Of a stretch of DNA of 54,682 bases, positions 48,598-54,682 are shown piece after piece. The notes beneath the pieces are model-generated. The model ran no database searches and had not been told where the DNA came from. It was given only the letters and a program-made list of their open reading frames with translations. A program made the position numbers and the translations under genes. Source of the DNA: an uncultured Clostridia bacterium (GTDB lineage: Bacteria; Bacillota; Clostridia; Christensenellales; CAG-917); contig CANDBF010000005.1 in NCBI GenBank assembly GCA_947382865.1, forward strand, positions 1 to 54,682, read 5' to 3'. Every line of letters begins with the position of its first letter. The first letter of the stretch is position 1.

Positions 48598-50257
48598 AAG
48601 AGCGGTTATATATGCGAGATTCAGCTCGCACAATCAGACGGAGCAATCGATAGAGGGACAGTTGAGGGAATGTTATGATTATGCAAGGAGACACGACCTC
48701 ATCGTTGAGGACGAGTATATAGACCGCGCGTTGACGGGAACGACGGACAAGCGTCCCGGATTTTTGAAAATGATTGAAGACAGCAAGAAAAAGACGTTCG
48801 ATTACGTTCTCGTTTATCAATTAGACCGTTTCGCACGTAACCGTTACGATAGCGCAAATTATAAGGCTAAGTTGAAAAAGAACGGAGTGCGAGTGCTCTC
48901 CGCAAGGGAGAACATAAGCGAAGACGCGAGCGGAATACTCATTGAAGGCGTACTTGAAAGTATGGCGGAATATTATTCCGCCGAGCTTTCGCAAAAGGTC
49001 AAGCGCGGATTGAGGGAGAGTTATTCAAAGGGATATTATGCAGGCGGGCAACCGATGCTTGGATATGACATTGTTGACAAGCGTTGGATGGTAAATTCCG
49101 AAGAGTCGGAGATAGTCAAAGAGATTTTTGACAGATACATACACGGCGAGAAGACGAACGGCATAGCCGAACGCCTGAACGAAAGGGGGATAAGCAATAA
49201 GTTTGGGAAGCAATCCAAAGGCGCATCGATTTCGAGGATTTTGAATAATAAAAGATACACGGGCATTTTAGAATTCGGCGGAGAAGTTTACAAAAACGTT
49301 ATCCCTGCGATTATAGACGAAGAAACATTTAATACTTGCAAGAAAGTTTTGGCGACGCATCAGCACAGACAGCATACGATGCACTCGCACAGTCCGTATT
49401 ATCTGAGCGGAAGGCTGTTTTGCGGAAAATGCGGAGCGAATATTACGGCGGACAGCGGAACGAACAAGGAGGGCAGAGTGCATTATTATTACAAATGCAC
49501 GGGTAGAAGAAAGAAGGTGTGCGACCAGAGAAATATGCGAAAGGCTGATTTGGAAGACCTCGTGTTTAACGCTACGGCGAAGTGCGTTATTAAACCCGAA
49601 GTCATAGACAGTCTTGCAAAAGAGGTAACGATGAGATTTAACGCAGGCTTACAGAAGCCTACCGAACTTATGTTGCTTGAAAAACAGCAGAAGGACGTGC
49701 AGAGGGCGATAAACGGATTTTTGTCGGCAATAGCGGAGGGCGTTGTAACTTCGTCCACGAAAGACAAGTTGGTTGAACTTGAAGAAAAGAGTGCGAAACT
49801 GCAAAAGAAGATTAACGCGCAAATGCAAAAGGATACGACACCGCTGAGCGAAGAAAAGATAAAGGCGTTTCTGACTCATTTTGCGAAAAACAAATATGAC
49901 TGTGAAGAAGCGATGAGCGAGTTTTTCAATTCGTTCATTTATCGAGTTGTGCTGTTTGAGGATTGCGTTTATATCTTTTACAACACATCGCACGATATGC
50001 CGAATAAGTTGAGATTGGAGAAAAACGAACTCACTGATTTGAAAAAATTCCACTCGCATAGAAAAAGCACCCTTGAACCTTTTGTGTTCAAATTGGGTGC
50101 CTTTGGCGGAATGTTTTCCTCTTTATACGAACCTAAAATAAGAGAAAAAGCAGGGTTTTGCGCCTGCTTTTCCAAATCTTCTATATTATCGAGGTCTTTT
50201 CCCTTTATCGGCGGGCTTTCGGTGAAGTTAAAAGCGAGTATCACTTTATCTTCGTAA
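48590..50257 (+). CDS. Large serine recombinase 1
   Basis: 555 residues. Resolvase domain with the nucleophile Ser in YARFSSHNQTEQS (Ser12/13), GQLRECYDYAR and YQLDRFARNRYDS. The recombinase domain follows (GYDIVDKRWMVNSEESEIVK) and a zinc ribbon (FCGKCGANI...KVCDQ), then a coiled coil (about 355-410). It should integrate or excise its element without a host factor. The last ~80 residues (from about 50020) lie antisense to the end of recombinase 2 and read through a terminator hairpin, so the natural stop was probably lost. AGAGGAGG precedes ATG 48590. Confidence 0.9.
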   Translation: MSKRAVIYARFSSHNQTEQSIEGQLRECYDYARRHDLIVEDEYIDRALTGTTDKRPGFLKMIEDSKKKTFDYVLVYQLDRFARNRYDSANYKAKLKKNGVRVLSARENISEDASGILIEGVLESMAEYYSAELSQKVKRGLRESYSKGYYAGGQPMLGYDIVDKRWMVNSEESEIVKEIFDRYIHGEKTNGIAERLNERGISNKFGKQSKGASISRILNNKRYTGILEFGGEVYKNVIPAIIDEETFNTCKKVLATHQHRQHTMHSHSPYYLSGRLFCGKCGANITADSGTNKEGRVHYYYKCTGRRKKVCDQRNMRKADLEDLVFNATAKCVIKPEVIDSLAKEVTMRFNAGLQKPTELMLLEKQQKDVQRAINGFLSAIAEGVVTSSTKDKLVELEEKSAKLQKKINAQMQKDTTPLSEEKIKAFLTHFAKNKYDCEEAMSEFFNSFIYRVVLFEDCVYIFYNTSHDMPNKLRLEKNELTDLKKFHSHRKSTLEPFVFKLGAFGGMFSSLYEPKIREKAGFCACFSKSSILSRSFPFIGGLSVKLKASITLSS

Positions 50258-51624
50258 ACGACTATTTCTCGGATAAAAGTTTTAATGATGCTTTTGCGAA
50301 CGGAGATGTCGTCTATGTCGCCGCAGATGACCGCCCGTAAGAATTTCTCTATATGCGCCTGCGACAAGTAAGTGTAAGACCGCTGTTTCTCTTGCTCTAT
50401 ATCGAAGTCGTATTGAGAGATTTGCGCTTCGAGTTCTTTAAGTCGTATCTTCGTTTGCTCGGTTATAATGCCTTGCTCTATTGCGGCGATCAGATTATCC
50501 GACGCTTTCAATGCCGACGCACGTTTGCTTTCGAGAGATTTCAGTAAGTCGTTTTGCTTGCTTATTTGCTCGTGGTATCTGACAGTCCACTTCGCTATTT
50601 CGGCAACCGTCGTATTTTCGCAAAGCACCGACCACGCCAATTCCATAACCAAGTCTTCGAGATATTTCTTATTAACCGCCTTGAAAGCGCAGGGGTGTTT
50701 CTTCCGTCTTCGGCTCAAACAGTTGTAGTAGTAATGCTTGTCGCCCGTATGACTTGTGCCGCTTTCGCCGACCATAACGGACTTACATTCGCCGCATACC
50801 AATTTTCCCGACAAAATAAATTCGAGTATATCTTTTTTACGACCGGGCGCGTGCTTATTCGCATTTCGTATTTCCTGAACACGCTGCCAAGTAATATCGT
50901 CAACTATCGGGGGATAAATGTTCGTATAAACCGTATCGCCGTGCTTTATCTTGCCGTTGTACTTCGTATTGCACAACATTTTGTAAATATACGCTTTATC
51001 GAAATACTTTCCTTTCTTTGTGCGTATGCCGCGGTTCTTCAAGTCTGCTGCTATTGCAACACCCGTAAAACCCTGCGCAAACTTCGTAAAAATCTCTTTT
51101 ACTATCTCGGCTTCAACGGGATTGATGACGTTTTTCTTATTTACAACGTCGTAACCGTAAATTTGCGCGCCGCCCGTATAATTTCCTTTAAGATAACTCT
51201 CGTTCAAACCACGATGCACCTTCTGACTTAACTCTGCGCTGTAATATTGGTTCATACCTTCCAAGAGCGATTCAAGTATGATGCCTTCGGGCGTATCGGG
51301 TATGTTTTCCATAGCCGACAGAACTTTTACGCCGTTTTCTTTCAAAGTATGCTTATGAATGGTTGTTTCGTACTTGTTTCGACTGAACCTATCCAATTTG
51401 TAAACGATAACGAACTCCCACTGACGCTTCGAGCTATCTTTTATCATTCTCTGGAAGTCCGGACGCAAGTCGTTCGTCCCCGTCATAGCGCGATCGACGT
51501 ATGTATCCACTATAAGCAAGTCATTGTTCTTCGCAAACTGCTGACAAACCCTTAACTGTCCTTCGATTGATTGTTCCGTCTGTGAGTCTGACGAATATCT
51601 CGCGTATATAACCGCTGTCTTCAT
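49978..51624 (-). CDS. Large serine recombinase 2
   Basis: 548 residues. Ser11/12 in YARYSSDSQTEQS, YKLDRFSRNKYET, recombinase domain GYDVVNKKNVINPVEAEIVK, zinc ribbon VCGECKSVMV...HPCAFKAV and coiled coil. Related to recombinase 1 but clearly distinct. The coding frame continues through its own terminator (50062-50100) and for 280 bases into the convergent recombinase 1 gene, so the true end of the protein was probably near 50110. TTGGAGG precedes ATG 51624. It is likely the integrase of the element extending to the right. Confidence 0.9.
   Translation of the reverse strand: MKTAVIYARYSSDSQTEQSIEGQLRVCQQFAKNNDLLIVDTYVDRAMTGTNDLRPDFQRMIKDSSKRQWEFVIVYKLDRFSRNKYETTIHKHTLKENGVKVLSAMENIPDTPEGIILESLLEGMNQYYSAELSQKVHRGLNESYLKGNYTGGAQIYGYDVVNKKNVINPVEAEIVKEIFTKFAQGFTGVAIAADLKNRGIRTKKGKYFDKAYIYKMLCNTKYNGKIKHGDTVYTNIYPPIVDDITWQRVQEIRNANKHAPGRKKDILEFILSGKLVCGECKSVMVGESGTSHTGDKHYYYNCLSRRRKKHPCAFKAVNKKYLEDLVMELAWSVLCENTTVAEIAKWTVRYHEQISKQNDLLKSLESKRASALKASDNLIAAIEQGIITEQTKIRLKELEAQISQYDFDIEQEKQRSYTYLSQAHIEKFLRAVICGDIDDISVRKSIIKTFIREIVVYEDKVILAFNFTESPPIKGKDLDNIEDLEKQAQNPAFSLILGSYKEENIPPKAPNLNTKGSRVLFLCEWNFFKSVSSFFSNLNLFGISCDVL
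50062..50100 (-). terminator. Terminator inside the recombinase overlap
   Basis: GCACCC (50067-50072) TTGAAC (50073-50078) pair with GTTCAA (50086-50091) and GGGTGC (50095-50100). On the minus strand the stem is followed by TTTTTC. It should end recombinase 2 transcription although the frame runs on. Confidence 0.75.
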
Positions 51625-51653
51625 AAATTGCCTCCAAAATAAATTTCGTGTCG

Positions 51654-51683
51654 AGTATAGCGTATTCTTTTAAGGAATGTTAG
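51654..51683 (-). promoter_or_regulatory. Promoter of recombinase 2
   Basis: Minus strand CTAACA (51683-51678), 18-bp spacer, TATACT (51659-51654). The weak -35 is the last unit of the TTTGGG array, and the mirror-image promoter at 52071-52100 has the same design. Confidence 0.6.
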
Positions 51684-51765
51684 AAAGTCCGTCCAAACTT
51701 TTCCCCAAAGAAATGCCAAATAAGTAAAAGTAAACCCCAAATCAATCCCAACTTTACCCAAAGTC
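51678..51765 (-). repeat. 11-bp phased TTTGGG array, left copy
   Basis: Eight 11-bp units on the minus strand, from GACTTTGGGTA (51765-51755) to ACTTTCTAACA (51688-51678). Most units have TTTGG or TTGGG at the same place; one (TACTTTTACTT) is degenerate. It ends in the -35 box of recombinase 2. Helical phasing suggests cooperative binding of a regulator along one face of DNA. Confidence 0.65.
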
Positions 51766-51989
51766 ATTTTATTGCCTCCTTTGCCTTTTTTCTTTTTTTC
51801 GGCGCAACCGAAAAGGCAGGAAAAGGCTACGCCGTCAAGCCATAAAACCGTTTACAGTACGCCTACCGCAAAAATATTGCGTCGGTGTTTTTTCGTTCCG
51901 TATTTTAAGCGATATTTTTGTCGGGCTTTACGGCAACGACTTTTTCTGCCACAAAAACCACCGAAAAAAAGAATATGCGCATAATGATT
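51766..51989. other. Spacer between the two arrays
   Basis: No gene. AT-rich stretches and a Gly/Lys-codon-like run at each side, with inverted short words such as CCGAAAA and TTTTTTTCGG (about 51798-51813 and 51959-51970). It could contain attachment or operator sites; I cannot point to a core. Confidence 0.3.
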
Positions 51990-52077
51990 AGTTTGGGTTT
52001 TGTTGGGGTAAATTTTGGGTTAGTTTGGGTTTCGTTTGGAAACTGTTGGGGTATTGTTGGGATTGAGTTTCTAACAT
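51990..52077 (+). repeat. 11-bp phased TTTGGG array, right copy
   Basis: Eight 11-bp units on the plus strand: AGTTTGGGTTT, TGTTGGGGTAA, ATTTTGGGTTA, GTTTGGGTTTC, GTTTGGAAACT, GTTGGGGTATT, GTTGGGATTGA, GTTTCTAACAT. It is the mirror image of the left copy in layout and also ends in TTTCTAACAT at a -35 box. Confidence 0.7.
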
Positions 52078-52100
52078 TTTTTCTTTACCCGTGGTATATT
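52071..52100 (+). promoter_or_regulatory. Rightward promoter behind the array
   Basis: CTAACA (52071-52076), 18-bp spacer, TATATT (52095-52100). It should drive the small gene at 52130. Confidence 0.6.
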
Positions 52101-52129
52101 CTTCTCACAAACACCGCAAGGAGCAGTCA

Positions 52130-52312
52130 ATGCGAGAAATAAAACTGAACAATCCAAAATATCGGCATAAAGGATATGCGCTGAACACGCCGTCTTTCAA
52201 AGCCGTTCCGAAAAAAGAACTCAATCTTTTTATTGCAGTCATCGAACTTGCGGCAAAAGATTACTACAACGCGCATCCGGAGTTTTTCTCCGACTGCGAG
52301 CGCCCTCCTTAA
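52130..52312 (+). CDS. Small basic protein of the second element
   Basis: 60 residues, MREIKLNNPKYRHKGYALNT to FFSDCERPP. AAGGAG precedes ATG 52130. It is the first gene behind the phased array and therefore a candidate regulator, excision factor or control protein of recombinase 2. No family recognised. Confidence 0.55.
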   Translation: MREIKLNNPKYRHKGYALNTPSFKAVPKKELNLFIAVIELAAKDYYNAHPEFFSDCERPP

Positions 52313-52351
52313 AAAGCCGTATTGTTTTTTTGAAACAGGGGCTTCAAACGG

Positions 52352-52411
52352 TTGACTTTTGCAAACGTATGTTCTATAATCTATTCTATCGTGAACATAC
52401 GGACACGATAG
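52352..52411 (+). promoter_or_regulatory. Promoter with nested palindromes before the LexA-like gene
   Basis: TTGACT (52352-52357), 17-bp spacer, TATAAT (52375-52380). One inverted repeat, CGTATGTTC (52366-52374) and GAACATACG (52393-52401), brackets the -10 box. A second, CTATCGTG (52386-52393) and CACGATAG (52404-52411), covers the start point. Both are good places for autorepression. Confidence 0.7.
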
Positions 52412-52427
52412 AAAGCGAGGTGCATTT

Positions 52428-53036
52428 ATGAGAAGTAAAAACCCCGAACTTATGCAAAAGATAATCGAGTATATAAACAGCGAGTATTCGGATAACGGAA
52501 GAACGCCTACTTTGCAGGAGATAGCGAACGCTTTTGAGATTTCCAAAGCCTGCGTCAGTAACTATATAGCGGAAATGGAAAATCGCGGTATGTTGGAAAA
52601 CGACGGTAGTTGCCGAGGTATTCGTACCAAGATGATGAACAAGTTACAGCAAGCCGTCGAGTATCTTCCCGTTGTCGGCTCTATCGCTTGCGGAACGCCT
52701 ATGCTTGCGGAACAGAACATTGAAACATATTTACCCATTCCAAAAGATTTTTTGGGAGCAGGCAGTTACTTCATACTGAAAGCCTACGGCGACAGTATGG
52801 TAAACGCCGGTATAGACGACGGCGATATGGTAATAGTCCGCCGGCAGGAAACCGCCGAAGAAGGTCAGATAATAGTCGCGCTAATAGACAGTGAAACAAC
52901 GTTGAAGCGTTACTATCTTGACGAAAAGCGCAAGCGCATACGTTTACATCCCGAAAACGACGAATTGGACGATATGTATTTCAAAAGCATAGACATTCAA
53001 GGCGTTGCGGTAAAGGTAATCAAGGACATATATTAA
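52428..53036 (+). CDS. LexA-like self-cleaving repressor
   Basis: 202 residues. The winged HTH at residues 8-65 (TLQEIANAFEISKACVSNYI) is LexA-type. The peptidase has the catalytic Ser123 in YGDSMVNAG and Lys160 in SETTLKRY. The cleavage site is Cys88-Gly89 (SIACGTP) instead of Ala-Gly, a variation seen in phage repressors. It should keep the element quiet until RecA filaments form. GCGAGGTG precedes ATG 52428. It is phage- or element-encoded by context, next to recombinase 2, rather than the host SOS LexA. Confidence 0.85.
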   Translation: MRSKNPELMQKIIEYINSEYSDNGRTPTLQEIANAFEISKACVSNYIAEMENRGMLENDGSCRGIRTKMMNKLQQAVEYLPVVGSIACGTPMLAEQNIETYLPIPKDFLGAGSYFILKAYGDSMVNAGIDDGDMVIVRRQETAEEGQIIVALIDSETTLKRYYLDEKRKRIRLHPENDELDDMYFKSIDIQGVAVKVIKDIY

Positions 53037-53051
53037 AGTCGCAATTTTAAC

Positions 53052-53075
53052 AAACTTCATAGCCCCGAAGTTTTT
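53052..53075 (+). terminator. Terminator of the repressor gene
   Basis: AAACTTC (53052-53058) and GAAGTTT (53067-53073) followed by TTAA. Short but well placed, 15 bases after the stop. Confidence 0.55.
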
Positions 53076-53182
53076 AATATTGAGAATACGCGAGTAATTT
53101 ACTTTCGCACGGGAATCCCCAACCCTGCTTTGACAGTAAGTTAAATACCCACTCTGCGTGTTTACGGGGAAAGGAGGCATAT

Positions 53183-53350
53183 ATGAGTAAGGTCAAACGG
53201 ATCAAATGCCCCGACTGTCAAAACTATATGACGGTTACAGTTCACGCCAACGGCGACGCAAAAGGCTGTTGCAAGAAATGTAATTCGATCATAATAGCAA
53301 GACAACCGTCGGAGAACGAACGACTAATCAAAATAGTCAAAGCACAGTAA
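53183..53350 (+). CDS. Small zinc-ribbon protein
   Basis: 55 residues with KCPDCQNYM near the start and CCKKCNSIII in the middle: two CxxC knuckles about 22 residues apart. This resembles the small phage zinc-finger regulators such as Com of Mu. AAAGGAGG precedes ATG 53183. It begins the rightward early gene set after the repressor. A nucleic-acid-binding role is inferred. Confidence 0.7.
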   Translation: MSKVKRIKCPDCQNYMTVTVHANGDAKGCCKKCNSIIIARQPSENERLIKIVKAQ

Positions 53351-53468
53351 GAGAAAAACAAGTTAATATTTTTACGTCTATGCGGCACGGTTAGGTTGGA
53401 CGAGATCCCGTAATCCCTACTCTCTACGGCATAGGTAAGGTTCATGCCACGGCAATCGTAAAGAAAGG

Positions 53469-53518
53469 CCCCTATGAACGGAAACTCATTTATTGGGTTC
53501 CTGTACATAGGGGTTTTT
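53469..53518 (+). terminator. Terminator-like hairpin ahead of the next gene
   Basis: CCCCTATG (53469-53476) and CATAGGGG (53506-53513) followed by TTTTT. Inside it GGAA and TTCC can pair. The region 53351-53562 has no gene. The hairpin ends the zinc-ribbon transcript or acts as an attenuator for the gene at 53563. Confidence 0.7.
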
Positions 53519-53562
53519 CTATGCAACGGAATCCGCAAAAAATAATCGTTTTGGAGGATTTT

Positions 53563-53874
53563 ATGATAACGCTTACCGTTATTAGAGAAGATTTGAAAGA
53601 TATACGTTACTACTATGTTCGCAAAGAGATGTTCGACGAAGCGTATAGATGCACGGGCAAAAAGAACGCCATTATAGCGAAAGTCGATATGTACAACGAC
53701 GCAATGAGCAAGGCTTCGCCCAAGCTATTCGACCTCTACTATTCTTTGTATGTAAAAAATCATACGCAGGAATCGCTGTCCGACGAACTCGGCTATACGC
53801 CCGAATATATACAAATGCTGAACAAACAGTTGCTGAAATTCTTGCAAGCCAATCTTACAAAGGAGTCGGCATAG
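53563..53874 (+). CDS. Small helical element protein, 103 residues
   Basis: MITLTVIREDLKDIRYYYVR, then a C-terminal sigma/HTH-like segment (QESLSDELGYTPEYIQMLNK). GGAGG precedes ATG 53563. Proteins like this are found in early regions of clostridial prophages, often as sigma-like late activators; here the domain is small and uncertain. Two bases separate it from the next gene. Confidence 0.6.
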   Translation: MITLTVIREDLKDIRYYYVRKEMFDEAYRCTGKKNAIIAKVDMYNDAMSKASPKLFDLYYSLYVKNHTQESLSDELGYTPEYIQMLNKQLLKFLQANLTKESA

Positions 53875-53875
53875 T

Positions 53876-54028
53876 ATGCAGGAAATTCGCAACAGTCAAG
53901 GAAGGCTCGTGTGTCGTGTAGATAAAACGAGCAAGACCGTCGAGATAGTCGAAAGAGGCTGTTTAACCGTGATACGCTTCACGGACGACGGAAAAATAAC
54001 CGTAAAACATACGGAAAGAAAAGCGTAA
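53876..54028 (+). CDS. Small beta-strand protein, 50 residues
   Basis: MQEIRNSQGRLVCRVDKTSK, then VEIVERGCLTVIRFTDDGKI. Short beta-rich protein seen in phages and conjugative elements; function unknown. It lies directly behind the previous stop (TAGT-ATG) and is likely translated by coupling. Confidence 0.55.
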   Translation: MQEIRNSQGRLVCRVDKTSKTVEIVERGCLTVIRFTDDGKITVKHTERKA

Positions 54029-54043
54029 AAAACAATCTAAAAT

Positions 54044-54128
54044 ATCCGCAGACCGCTAGATGGCATGGAAACAAATCCCAATCGTTTTCTTGCCGTCTTT
54101 TTGTTTGCGGAAGCACGGCTCTGCGGAT
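54044..54128 (+). other. Long-range stem in the leader of the sigma-like gene
   Basis: ATCCGCAGA (54044-54052) and TCTGCGGAT (54120-54128), 9 perfect pairs enclosing 67 bases, end 27 bases before ATG 54155. It may shape translation of the following gene. Confidence 0.4.
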
Positions 54129-54154
54129 TCCAAAAAAATTCAAGGAGCAAAAAT

Positions 54155-54658
54155 ATGAAAAAGAAACAAAAAAACTACTATACCTATTATTTTGCGGACG
54201 GCACGAAATATACCGTCACTGCCGAAGAAGTCGGTCAAGAATGGATAAACACTCTCTGGGATATGCACAAAGACGAATTTAATCGAAATCGGACAGAAAC
54301 CCGCCGGCACGTCTCTATTGAAAGTCTGATTGATGATAACAGCGAACCGAGCGTTACGGACGACTACCCCGATGAAGAATTGTTCGGAGATATAAAAGAC
54401 GTGGGATTGAAAGCGGTATTATCTAAACTTACCGAAAAGCAAAAGGAATTACTGTATGACGTTGCGGTTTTGCACATTCCGCAAAAAGAAATTGCCGAGC
54501 GAGACGGTATGTCCGTTACCGCTATAAACAACCGGTATATACGCATTATAAAAAAATTTCAGAATTATTTTTCCGAAAACGTGGATTTTTGCCCTTTCCC
54601 GTGGCTTATAAGTGTAGGGGTTGAAAATCAGCCGCCTGCAAATCTAAAAAAGGAGTAA
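54155..54658 (+). CDS. Sigma-70-like protein of the second element
   Basis: 167 residues. The C-terminal region 4-like HTH (LTEKQKELLYDVAVLHIPQK, then EIAERDGMSVTAINNRYIRI) is clear; the N-terminus is charged (YYTYYFADGTKYTVTAEEVG). It probably switches on later genes of the element. AAGGAG precedes ATG 54155; the upstream frame to 54065 overlaps the leader stem and is not favoured. It is followed after 7 bases by another start. Confidence 0.7.
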   Translation: MKKKQKNYYTYYFADGTKYTVTAEEVGQEWINTLWDMHKDEFNRNRTETRRHVSIESLIDDNSEPSVTDDYPDEELFGDIKDVGLKAVLSKLTEKQKELLYDVAVLHIPQKEIAERDGMSVTAINNRYIRIIKKFQNYFSENVDFCPFPWLISVGVENQPPANLKKE

Positions 54659-54665
54659 GAAAGCA

Positions 54666-54682
54666 ATGGGCAAAGAGAAAGA
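54666..54682 (+). CDS. Start of a further gene, cut by the window edge
   Basis: ATG 54666 follows AAGGAGTAAGAAAGCA and reads MGKEK before the sequence ends. Only the start is visible. Confidence 0.5.

Noticed and set aside
51678..52077. G-rich arrays as a CRISPR
   Set aside because: Units are 11 bp, contiguous and degenerate, with no spacers and no cas genes.

Overview
The window looks like the chromosome of an uncultured member of the Clostridia (Bacillota). The evidence is Gram-positive style AGGAGG ribosome-binding sites, textbook sigma-A promoters, a PyrK/PyrD class 1B dihydroorotate dehydrogenase, a CwlD-type amidase and a PRC-barrel protein of the sporulation-associated kind. This assignment is inference; no rRNA is present. 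Housekeeping genes are rich in GCG/CGC codons, while the islands at about 21-27 kb and 38-48 kb are clearly more AT-rich.

Layout. (1) 0-3.6 kb: minus-strand genes (XRE regulator, lipoprotein M1 peptidase, PRC-barrel protein). (2) 3.78-3.87 kb: a symmetric cluster of four DnaA boxes exactly where gene polarity flips; almost everything from 3.9 to 20 kb is on the plus strand. (3) 3.9-9.4 kb: amidase, a conserved unknown, RadC, GltX, and a membrane-anchored subtilase. (4) 9.4-18.6 kb: a pyrimidine biosynthesis cluster, pyrC-carB-pyrK-pyrD-pyrF-pyrE-pyrB, preceded by a promoter and a transcription attenuator. carA is missing, and PyrB carries a PyrI-like zinc domain at its C-terminus. (5) 18.6-20.9 kb: a decayed acyltransferase, a cupin protein and mscS.

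(6) 20.9-32.6 kb: a defective prophage starting in the middle of a structural gene. It has connector/tail genes, a baseplate-like protein, a triosephosphate-isomerase-like protein fused to a phage peptide and lacking the catalytic His, and small membrane proteins. Embedded are two copies of a toxin-type gene leader with different C-terminal domains, an orphan third C-terminal domain, and a HigB-HigA-SecB toxin-antitoxin-chaperone module. After each toxin-type gene a minus-strand small RNA with a near-perfect TTGACA-17-TATAAT promoter converges on the gene end. A second small-RNA family is duplicated at 26.7 and 34.6 kb. This recurrent toxin cassette plus convergent RNA arrangement is the best candidate for an undescribed system.

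(7) 32.9-38.5 kb: chromosomal genes (tRNA-Ala, alpha/beta hydrolase, tRNA-Val, flavoprotein, cyclophilin, a secreted unknown) and an aldo/keto reductase fragment cut by the next island. (8) 38.5-46.2 kb: a type I restriction-modification locus (hsdM, hsdS with two similar recognition domains, an unknown gene with a HEPN-like motif, hsdR). (9) 46.4-50.2 kb: remains of an integrative element (sigma-like regulator, TnpV-like protein, serine recombinase). (10) 50.0-54.7 kb: left end of a second element with a convergent serine recombinase, twin 11-bp-phased TTTGGG arrays in front of divergent promoters, a LexA-like repressor and small early genes running off the window.
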